DNA of 9,850 nucleotides from contig PAFP01000035.1 of NCBI GenBank assembly GCA_002704185.1, forward strand, positions 1 to 9,850, written 5' to 3'. Shown one piece after another: positions 1-8,051 of the stretch. Numbering within the stretch: the stretch's first letter is position 1; each line of letters opens with the position of its first letter. Made by a program: the position numbers and the translations under genes. This stretch comes from Candidatus Pelagibacter sp. Lineage in GTDB: Bacteria; Pseudomonadota; Alphaproteobacteria; Pelagibacterales; Pelagibacteraceae. Below the pieces are notes generated by a model that was not told the DNA's origin, made no database searches, and was given only the letters and a program-made list of their open reading frames with translations.

Positions 1-56
1 ATATGTCTGTGTTAAAAAGAACTAATTTAACTAATATTATAAAAGCATTATGTTAA
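1..56 (+). CDS. obgE: 3' end of an upstream gene, probably GTPase Obg (partial)
   Basis: Only the last 17 codons are visible, read in the frame beginning at base 3 and ending with TAA at 54-56. The residues SVLKRTNLTNIIKAL resemble the end of the Obg G domain, where the G5 motif (Ser-Ala-x) is followed by a short helix of the type 'GL-x-x-L-I-x-A-L'. Obg is a ribosome-associated GTPase needed for 50S assembly. The assignment rests mainly on context: obgE directly before proB-proA is a common alphaproteobacterial order. The stop overlaps the proB start by 7 bp, so the two are probably co-transcribed and translationally coupled. The piece is too short for a firm family call. Confidence 0.5.
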   Translation, partial: MSVLKRTNLTNIIKALC

Positions 57-1168
57 ATATCTTAAACTCTAAAATTATAGTTATTAAAATAGGATCTTCA
101 TTACTTTTTACTGAAAAAAAATCTTTAAAATTAAAATGGGTGAATAGTCTTGTGAGTGATATTAGTAAATTAATAAAACAAGGTAAAAAAATTATTATAG
201 TTACAAGCGGTGCAATAGCACTTGGTTGTAAAAAATTAAAAATTAATAAAAAAAACTTAAAATTAAATGAGTTTCAAGCAGTGGCTGCTGTAGGACAAAT
301 TGAATTAATGAATATTTTTAAAAAAGAATTTAGTAAAAAAAATATAAATATTGCACAAATCTTGTTAACTTTGGATGATACTGAAAATAGAAGGAGATCA
401 TTAAATGCAAAAGATACAATTACAAATTTACATAAAATTTTTGTGTTACCAATAGTAAATGAAAACGATACTACAGCAACTTCTGAAATAAGGTACGGTG
501 ATAATGATAGATTAGCTGCCAGAGTTGCTCAAATCACTGAAGCAGATACTTTAATAATGCTGTCTGATATTGATGGATTATTTACACAAAATCCAAAAAA
601 ATACAAAAATGCAAAAATCATTAATAAAATTTTTGAAATTGATAATAATATAATTAAATCGGCAACAAAAAGTCTCAGTGATTATGGTTCTGGTGGTATG
701 ACCACAAAAATTGAAGCAGGTAAAATTTGTATGAATACTGGCTGTAATATGATTATTGCAAATGGTTTAAAAAATTATCCAATTAGAAATCTTAAGAAAT
801 CAAATAAATTTACCTGGTTTGTACCTAAAATAAATAAGGCAAGTTTTAAAAAAAAATGGATTCAAAGCTCTATGAATACTAAAGGAGCTATAATTATAGA
901 TGATGGAGCAAGAAAAGCACTTTTAAACGGTAAAAGCTTACTACCTGTAGGAATAATAAGTTTGCGAGGCAGTTTTGTAAGAGGTGAAACTATTCAAGTA
1001 TTATCTAAAGACTTATTAAGAATTGCAATAGGTGTATCAGCTTATTCTAGTGAAGATATTTCACTTATAAAAGGAAAAAATAGTAGTAAAATAAAAAAAT
1101 TACTTGGATATTCCTCTAGAGGAGAGGTTATTCATGCTGATAATATGGTAATAAATAGAAATGAATAA
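50..1168 (+). CDS. proB: Glutamate 5-kinase with C-terminal PUA domain
   Basis: Phosphorylates L-glutamate with ATP to gamma-glutamyl phosphate, the first and normally proline-inhibited step of proline synthesis, in the cytosol. At 372 aa it has the usual full length. The amino acid kinase fold covers roughly residues 8-260, with the phosphate-binding start KIGSSLL (13-19), TSGAIALG (52-59), the glutamate-site NENDT (137-141), GDND (150-153), LSDIDGL (171-177) and GSGGMTTK (213-220). Residues from about 278 to 360 form a PUA domain (KGAIIIDDGARKAL onward), ending in the conserved SRGEVIH. The ATG is the natural start because KIGSS follows 12 residues later. It overlaps the preceding gene by 7 bp and proA by 8 bp, so ProB and ProA, which cooperate in channelling a labile intermediate, are probably made from one message. 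Confidence 0.97.
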   Translation: MLNILNSKIIVIKIGSSLLFTEKKSLKLKWVNSLVSDISKLIKQGKKIIIVTSGAIALGCKKLKINKKNLKLNEFQAVAAVGQIELMNIFKKEFSKKNINIAQILLTLDDTENRRRSLNAKDTITNLHKIFVLPIVNENDTTATSEIRYGDNDRLAARVAQITEADTLIMLSDIDGLFTQNPKKYKNAKIINKIFEIDNNIIKSATKSLSDYGSGGMTTKIEAGKICMNTGCNMIIANGLKNYPIRNLKKSNKFTWFVPKINKASFKKKWIQSSMNTKGAIIIDDGARKALLNGKSLLPVGIISLRGSFVRGETIQVLSKDLLRIAIGVSAYSSEDISLIKGKNSSKIKKLLGYSSRGEVIHADNMVINRNE

Positions 1169-2420
1169 ACTAAAATATTTGAAAAAAATCGCCAGTAATG
1201 CAAAAAAAGCTTCAAACGACCTTTCCAAGTTAACCAATATAAAAAAAAATAAAGTATTAGAAGATTATTTAAAAGCTATAAAAAATAATAAAAAACAAAT
1301 TTTACAAGAAAATAATAAAGATATTAATAATAGTAGAAAAAATCGTGTTAAGGAAAATTTGATTGACAGGGCAATGTTAAACAACGATAGAATCAAATCC
1401 ATATGCAAGTCTATTGAGGAAGTAATATCATTTAAAGATCCTAATAATAAAATTTTATCATCATGGAAAAGACCAAATGGATTACTTATCCAACGTATTT
1501 CGATGCCATTAGGTGTAATAGCTGTAATTTATGAATCAAGACCGAATGTAACTGCAGATGTTTCAGTTTTATGTTTTAAATCTGGTAATGCAGCAATATT
1601 AAGAGGAGGAAAAGAGGCTTTTAATACAAATATAATATTATCAAATTTATTTAGAAAATCTTTAAATTTAAATAAGTTAAATCCAAATTGCATTCAATTA
1701 ATAAATAAGACAGATAGAGTTCTTGTTGATTACCTATTATCAAAAATGAGTGAATATATCGACGTAATAATACCAAGAGGTGGTAAAGGTTTGGTAAAGA
1801 AAGTTTTGGACTTATCTACTGTACCAACTATTGGTCATTTAGAAGGCTTATGTCATATTTATATTGATAATGAATATAGCTTTAATTTAGCTAACAAAAT
1901 AATAATAAATTCTAAATTAAGAAGAACTAGTATCTGTGGAGCCGCTGAGACTCTTTTATTTAATGAGAAAATAAAGAAATGTGATATTCACAATTTACTT
2001 AATAATTTGCATAAAGCTGGTTGCAAAATTATAGCTGATAAAAAAATTCATAAAATCTTTAATAATTCAAGATTAGCAAATAGCAGAGATTGGAAAACAG
2101 AGTACTTAGACTCAAAAATTTCAGTTAAAAGTGTCAAAAATGTAGATGAAGCTATAAGGCATATAAAAACATTTGGAACAAATCACACAGAATGTATAAT
2201 TTCTTCAAATAAAAATAATATCGATAAATTTTTTAGAGATGTTCCCAGTTCTATTGTTATGAATAATGCATCAACACAATTCGCCGATGGTTATGAATTT
2301 GGGCTTGGTTCCGAAGTTGGTATATCAACAAGTAAATTACACCCAAGAGGGCCAGTTGGACTAGAACAATTAACTACATATAAATTTGTTGTTAAAGGAA
2401 CAGGACAAATTAGAAATTGA
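1161..2420 (+). CDS. proA: Gamma-glutamyl phosphate reductase
   Basis: NADPH-dependent reduction of gamma-glutamyl phosphate to glutamate-5-semialdehyde, the second step of proline synthesis; the product cyclises to pyrroline-5-carboxylate, which ProC (not in this window) reduces. At 419 aa it is full length for this aldehyde-dehydrogenase-superfamily enzyme. Visible signatures are YESRPNVTADV (124-134), SGNAAILRGGKEA (141-153), IIPRGGKGLV (203-212), the catalytic cysteine Cys259 in RRTSICGAAETLL, and the C-terminal ASTQFADGYEFGLGSEVGIS (370-389) followed by HPRGPVGLEQLTTYK. The ATG lies inside the end of proB (8 bp overlap), with only weakly purine-rich sequence ahead of it, which fits translational coupling. 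The TGA stop overlaps the nadD start. No key residue appears to be missing. Confidence 0.97.
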   Translation: MNKLKYLKKIASNAKKASNDLSKLTNIKKNKVLEDYLKAIKNNKKQILQENNKDINNSRKNRVKENLIDRAMLNNDRIKSICKSIEEVISFKDPNNKILSSWKRPNGLLIQRISMPLGVIAVIYESRPNVTADVSVLCFKSGNAAILRGGKEAFNTNIILSNLFRKSLNLNKLNPNCIQLINKTDRVLVDYLLSKMSEYIDVIIPRGGKGLVKKVLDLSTVPTIGHLEGLCHIYIDNEYSFNLANKIIINSKLRRTSICGAAETLLFNEKIKKCDIHNLLNNLHKAGCKIIADKKIHKIFNNSRLANSRDWKTEYLDSKISVKSVKNVDEAIRHIKTFGTNHTECIISSNKNNIDKFFRDVPSSIVMNNASTQFADGYEFGLGSEVGISTSKLHPRGPVGLEQLTTYKFVVKGTGQIRN

Positions 2421-2977
2421 AGAAAAAAATTAGAAATTTAGCTCTTTTAGGTGGCACGTTTGACCCCCCTCATGAGGGTCATGTTTATATAACAAACTTT
2501 ATAATAAAAAAATTTAATTTTCAAAAATGTTTTTGGGCGGTTAACAGTCGTAATCCTTTTAAAAAAATAGACCCAAAATTTACATATAGCCAAAGAATAT
2601 CTATGTGTAAAACAATAACTAAAAAAAATAAAAAAATATTAATTGTAAACATTAAATATATATCAGTTTTTCAATTAATTAATAAAATAAAAAAAAAATA
2701 CTCAGTAAATAAAATATTATTTATAGTTGGGTCTGATAATTTAATAGACTTACATAAATGGTACAAATTTGAATATATTATAAATAACGTAAACTTTATT
2801 TTCATTGAGAGACCAGGATACAGAAATTTATTAAAAAAAAGTAGTTTTTTCAAAAAATATAATAAACACCAAATTAAAAAAAATATGACGATACAATTTT
2901 TTGACAATAAAAGCTGGATTTACTGTAAAACAAAAGGCTTAAATATTTCTTCATCAATTTTAAGAAATGGTTTATAA
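2417..2977 (+). CDS. nadD: Nicotinate-nucleotide adenylyltransferase, TTG start
   Basis: Transfers AMP from ATP to nicotinate mononucleotide, giving deamido-NAD for NAD synthesis. The nucleotidyltransferase signature GGTFDPPHEGH (12-22, with the HxGH-type motif), GSDNLIDLHKW (105-115) and the C-terminal ISSSILRN (177-184, the ISSTxIR motif) are all present. The start is TTG at 2417: an in-frame TAG lies at 2411-2413, and the first in-frame ATG downstream falls beyond the catalytic motif, so no other standard start gives an intact enzyme. The TTG shares bases with the proA TGA (4-bp TTGA overlap). The protein is 186 aa and stops two residues after the ISSS-LRN motif. It therefore lacks the C-terminal tail of about 15-25 residues seen in E. 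coli NadD, a shortening I believe is common in alphaproteobacteria. It contains an A10 run at 2689-2698. Confidence 0.93.
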   Translation: MKKKIRNLALLGGTFDPPHEGHVYITNFIIKKFNFQKCFWAVNSRNPFKKIDPKFTYSQRISMCKTITKKNKKILIVNIKYISVFQLINKIKKKYSVNKILFIVGSDNLIDLHKWYKFEYIINNVNFIFIERPGYRNLLKKSSFFKKYNKHQIKKNMTIQFFDNKSWIYCKTKGLNISSSILRNGL

Positions 2978-3332
2978 ATTGTCTATCTTGAATAAAAAAT
3001 TATTAAATAAAATTGTTCAAATATTAGAAGATAATAAGATACTAGATATTGTTACAATCAATTTAAAAGATAAAAGCTCTATCGCTGATTTTATGATTGT
3101 TGCTAGTGGTACCTCATCAAAACATATACAGTCAGTTTCAGAAATACTTATACAAAGTCTAAAAAATAGTGGGTACGATAAGTGTAAAATTGAAGGATAT
3201 GAAAGCGAAGACTGGAAACTAATAGATGCGATTGATGTGATTGTGCATTTATTTCATCCAGACAAAAGATATATTTATAATTTAGAAAAAATGTGGGAAG
3301 ATATACTTCCAAAAGAACAAGTTAGAATATAA
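2967..3332 (+). CDS. rsfS: Ribosomal silencing factor RsfS (Iojap/DUF143 family)
   Basis: The family binds uL14 on the 50S subunit and blocks joining with 30S, lowering translation in starvation or stationary phase. At 121 aa the length is typical. Diagnostic stretches are DFMIVASGTSSKH (41-53), the acidic turn GYESEDWKLIDAIDVIVHLF (77-96) and HPDKRYIYNLEKMW (97-110). The chosen ATG overlaps the end of nadD by 11 bp. A TTG at 2979, just past the nadD stop, could give a protein four residues shorter and cannot be excluded, because the first residues are not conserved in the family. nadD-rsfS-rlmH is a widespread bacterial gene trio; here the stop TAA and the next ATG share one base (TAATG), which implies coupled translation with rlmH. 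Confidence 0.95.
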   Translation: MVYKLSILNKKLLNKIVQILEDNKILDIVTINLKDKSSIADFMIVASGTSSKHIQSVSEILIQSLKNSGYDKCKIEGYESEDWKLIDAIDVIVHLFHPDKRYIYNLEKMWEDILPKEQVRI

Positions 3333-3763
3333 TGAAAATAGAGATACTCTGCGAAGGTAAAATAAAAAGAAATCATGCAAATATATTGTGTAATGACTAT
3401 TGCTTAAGAGTCTCAAAGCTTAAACATTCTGGTATATCAGAGTTAAAAATTAATGAATTGACTGAACATAAAATAAAAATAATTAAAAAAAAAAAATATC
3501 CACTTTATATACTGAACCAAACCGGAAGATTAATATCAACAGAAGATTTGTTAAATTTAATTAAGGAGAATATTATGAGATCGAACAAAAATATTTTTTT
3601 TGCTATTGGCAATGCAAATGGATTTAGTTTAAATTACGAAAAGTATATAAATCTTTCACTTGGTAAGTTGACATTTACACATGTATTAACAAGACTTATA
3701 TTTTGTGAACAAATATATAGATGTGTAACTCGTCTAATAAACCATCCCTACCATAAAAATTAA
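3332..3763 (+). CDS. rlmH: 23S rRNA (pseudouridine1915-N3)-methyltransferase RlmH (SPOUT)
   Basis: Methylates N3 of pseudouridine 1915 in helix 69 of 23S rRNA in the 70S ribosome, using S-adenosylmethionine through a SPOUT trefoil-knot fold. At 143 aa it is about a dozen residues shorter than the E. coli protein. It matches the family in LNQTGRLISTEDL (61-73), the SAM-loop position IGNANG (92-97; usually IGGxxG), LGKLTFTHVLTR (110-121), EQIYR (126-130) and the C-terminal NHPYHK (137-142). Two positions differ from the common form: the second Gly of IGG is Asn94, and the Arg after HPYH is Lys142. The N-terminal third is poorly conserved and Lys-rich, and includes an A12 run (3485-3496). The start forms TAATG with the rsfS stop. 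One base separates its stop from ctpA. Confidence 0.92.
   Translation: MKIEILCEGKIKRNHANILCNDYCLRVSKLKHSGISELKINELTEHKIKIIKKKKYPLYILNQTGRLISTEDLLNLIKENIMRSNKNIFFAIGNANGFSLNYEKYINLSLGKLTFTHVLTRLIFCEQIYRCVTRLINHPYHKN
3485..3496 (+). repeat. A12 homopolymer inside rlmH
   Basis: Twelve consecutive A residues encode four Lys codons (about residues 52-55 of RlmH). It is the longest single-base run I found in the window. Losing one A would bring in a TGA about ten codons on, and gaining one A would bring in a TAA somewhat later, so slippage of DNA or RNA polymerase here would truncate RlmH before its SAM-binding region. Confidence 0.9.
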
Positions 3764-3764
3764 A

Positions 3765-4898
3765 ATGAAAAAAATATTATTAATTGTTTTTATATTTTTA
3801 AGTTTTTCAGAAAAAGTATTAGCAAACCAAATAGACGAATTATATAAAAAATTAGATTTATTTAGTGATGTTCTTGAAACTTTAAACAAGGAATATGTGG
3901 ATGAAGTAGATCAAAACAAGGTTTTAGACTCAGCAATTAATGGGATGCTTCAATCTTTAGACCCTTATTCTTCTTATATGAGTCCTGAAAATTTTAGAAA
4001 TATGAATACTGAAACAAAAGGTGAATTTGGGGGCCTCGGTATTGAAATAACTATGCAATCTGGTTTAGTAAAAGTAATTAGTCCTATTGAAGGAACTCCT
4101 GCCGACAAAGCAGGAATTAAGGCGGGTGATTTCATAGTTAAAATTAATAATAAACAAGTAAAAGGCTTAAGCCTTTATGAAGCAGTTTCGATGATGAGAG
4201 GTAAATCCGGTACAAAAATAAATTTAACGGTAAGAAGAAAAGATATAGATGATGAATTAAAATTTACAATAACTAGAGCTAAAATAAGTATAAAAGAAGT
4301 ATCTGCGGAAGTTAAGTCAAACAACGTAGGTTATATTAGGTTAAGAGCATTTAACCAAAAGAGTTACTCTCAACTAAAACAAAAAATAAATAAAATAAAT
4401 AAAAATAAAATAAACGGTTATATTCTTGATTTAAGGAATAATCCTGGTGGGTTGCTATCACAAGCCATTAAAATTTCAGATCTTTTTCTCGATGGTGGTG
4501 AAATAGTTTCAACAAGAGGAAGAGATGAAACAGATATTAAAATTTTTAATGCTAAAAAAGGTGACATAATTAAGAATTTACCATTGATTGTTCTTATTAA
4601 TGAAGGATCAGCATCTGCATCAGAAATTGTGTCTGGTGCATTAAAAGATCATAAGAGAGCAATTATTTTAGGTGAAACAAGTTTTGGTAAAGGATCAGTT
4701 CAATCAATAATACCTTTACAAAATAGAGGAGCTTTAAGACTTACAACTGCTAAATATTATTTACCATCTGGAGACTCAATTTCAGAAATAGGAGTGGTGC
4801 CTGATATAACTATTAAAGAAGATAATAAAAAAAATTTTAAAATTAATAGTAAAACAGATAATCAACTAGAATATGCTATTAAACTACTAAAAATATGA
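3765..4898 (+). CDS. ctpA: Carboxyl-terminal processing protease, S41A family, exported
   Basis: A serine protease of the Prc/CtpA family that trims or degrades envelope proteins from their C-termini. Residues 1-20 form a short signal peptide: two Lys, a hydrophobic core of about 12 residues and a VLA-N cleavage site, so the enzyme should act in the periplasm. After an N-terminal helical region containing LDPYSSYM (65-72) comes a PDZ domain (about 86-158, GGLGIE to VRR). The S41 core follows, with LDLRNNPGGLL (221-231), NEGSASASE (279-287; nucleophile Ser284) and TSFGKGSVQ (305-313; general base Lys309, Gln313). The 25-residue Ser-Lys spacing and Lys+4 Gln match the CtpB-type Ser/Lys/Gln triad. 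At 377 aa it is shorter than the roughly 440 aa usual in larger alphaproteobacteria, ending soon after the catalytic core. One base follows rlmH; its TGA overlaps the rppH ATG (ATGA). Confidence 0.94.
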   Translation: MKKILLIVFIFLSFSEKVLANQIDELYKKLDLFSDVLETLNKEYVDEVDQNKVLDSAINGMLQSLDPYSSYMSPENFRNMNTETKGEFGGLGIEITMQSGLVKVISPIEGTPADKAGIKAGDFIVKINNKQVKGLSLYEAVSMMRGKSGTKINLTVRRKDIDDELKFTITRAKISIKEVSAEVKSNNVGYIRLRAFNQKSYSQLKQKINKINKNKINGYILDLRNNPGGLLSQAIKISDLFLDGGEIVSTRGRDETDIKIFNAKKGDIIKNLPLIVLINEGSASASEIVSGALKDHKRAIILGETSFGKGSVQSIIPLQNRGALRLTTAKYYLPSGDSISEIGVVPDITIKEDNKKNFKINSKTDNQLEYAIKLLKI

Positions 4899-5365
4899 AA
4901 ATTAATTCAGTTAACTTGCCACTAAGAAATGGTGTTGGTATGATGGTTTTTAACTGTGACAAAAAAATCTTTGTTGGAAAAAGAATAGACAACCAAGAGG
5001 CATGGCAAATGCCTCAAGGTGGTGTAGACGACAACGAAAGCTTAGAAGATGCTGCATTTAGGGAGTTGTATGAGGAGACTGGCATTAAGTCTGTAAAAAT
5101 TGTTGCGAGTTCAAAACAAAAATATTCTTATCTTTTGCCGAAAAATTTATTAGGAAAAATATGGAAAGGTAAATTCAAAGGCCAAGAGCAGAAATGGTAT
5201 TTAATGCAATTTTTTGGTCAAGATAATGAAATCAATTTACGCCAAAAATACCCAGAGTTTTGCGACTGGCGATGGGTTAAAATTAATGATTTAGATCAAT
5301 TAATAGTCTCTTTCAAAAAAAATTTATATAGAGATGTTGTCTCGGAATTTAAAAAATTTATCTAA
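4895..5365 (+). CDS. rppH: RNA pyrophosphohydrolase (Nudix hydrolase)
   Basis: Family members remove pyrophosphate from the 5' triphosphate end of transcripts, which triggers decay by RNase E-type enzymes; alphaproteobacterial members are also described as dinucleoside polyphosphate hydrolases (older names nudH, ialA). The complete Nudix box lies at residues 42-64: Gly42, Glu48, then Arg56-Glu57-Leu58-x-Glu60-Glu61-x-Gly63-Ile64, with Glu57, Glu60 and Glu61 as expected metal ligands. Before it stands the RppH-type NQEAWQMPQGG (33-43), and after it KWYLMQFFG (100-108) and FCDWRWV (122-128). At 156 aa it is normal length. The start overlaps the ctpA stop by 4 bp (ATGA). It is the last gene of the rightward train, and its 3' end overlaps the oppositely transcribed atpC by 8 bp. 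The exact substrate in this organism is inferred. Confidence 0.93.
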   Translation: MKINSVNLPLRNGVGMMVFNCDKKIFVGKRIDNQEAWQMPQGGVDDNESLEDAAFRELYEETGIKSVKIVASSKQKYSYLLPKNLLGKIWKGKFKGQEQKWYLMQFFGQDNEINLRQKYPEFCDWRWVKINDLDQLIVSFKKNLYRDVVSEFKKFI

Positions 5366-5741
5366 AATTAAAATTATCTAATTCATTAATTAAAGTAGAA
5401 GTTAGATAAACATCTTGGTCATTCAGTTTATTTTTATTTATTTTATTTATCGCTTCTTCTTTCAGTTCAGTTAACTTTTTACTATCTATTTTGTTTGTCT
5501 CATAAATTGAGTCACTTAAAATATTTAATTTGTTATCTTTAAAATCAATAACACCACTAATAACAAAGAAATTATTTTTTTCTTTTCCTTCAACTTTTAT
5601 AATTCCAGGTCTTAAAAATGTGATTATAGGGATATGTTTGTCCATAATACCCATATTACCCTCTATACCAGGTACACTTACCATGCTGATATCCTTTGCT
5701 GAAAAAACTATTTTATCTGGTGCAACTAAATTTACTTCCAT
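5358..5741 (-). CDS. atpC: ATP synthase F1 epsilon subunit
   Basis: Part of the central stalk of F1F0 ATP synthase on the inner membrane; it contacts gamma and the c-ring and can inhibit ATP hydrolysis. The N-terminal beta-sandwich (about residues 1-82) carries the family signature VPGIEGNMGIMDKHIP (23-38) and then LRPGIIKV (43-50). Residues about 86-121 form the helical C-terminal part, rich in Lys and Glu. At 127 aa it is slightly shorter than the E. coli subunit. It is the last gene of the leftward atp train; one base separates it from the atpD stop. Its stop codon lies inside the last codons of rppH on the other strand, and a possible intrinsic terminator overlaps its 3' end. Confidence 0.95.
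   Translation of the reverse strand: MEVNLVAPDKIVFSAKDISMVSVPGIEGNMGIMDKHIPIITFLRPGIIKVEGKEKNNFFVISGVIDFKDNKLNILSDSIYETNKIDSKKLTELKEEAINKINKNKLNDQDVYLTSTLINELDNFNFR
5364..5409 (-). terminator. Candidate weak terminator of the atp operon, inside the end of atpC
   Basis: A perfect 8-bp inverted repeat, TTATCTAA at 5374-5381 and TTAGATAA at 5402-5409, extended inward by a possible G-U and an A-U pair, leaves a loop of about 16 nt. Read leftward (the atp direction), the stem is followed at once by TTTTAATTTT (5373 down to 5364). Hairpin plus U-tract is the intrinsic terminator layout, but the stem is nearly all A-U and of low stability, and such repeats arise by chance in AT-rich DNA. In the rightward direction there is no U-tract after it. 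Confidence 0.25.
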
Positions 5742-5742
5742 T

Positions 5743-8043
<2,301 letters not shown>

Positions 8044-8051
<8 letters not shown>

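Noticed and set aside
1112..1123. Perfect 12-bp palindrome TCCTCTAGAGGA near the end of proB, followed by GGAGAGG
   Set aside because: It encodes the conserved SSRGE of the ProB C-terminus, has no loop for a terminator, and the purine block is over 30 bases before the proA start, too far for a ribosome binding site. Most likely coincidence.
2671..2907. 78-codon open frame on the minus strand opposite nadD
   Set aside because: It is antisense to a clear enzyme gene and its hydrophobic Phe/Leu/Ile-rich composition is just what the complement of Lys/Asn/Ile-rich coding DNA gives; it has no recognisable domain.
4381..4416. AATAAA-type tandem repetition in ctpA (about 4385-4413)
   Set aside because: It encodes an imperfect Lys-Ile-Asn repeat in a surface helix of the protease and looks like ordinary AT-driven codon bias, not a functional repeat.
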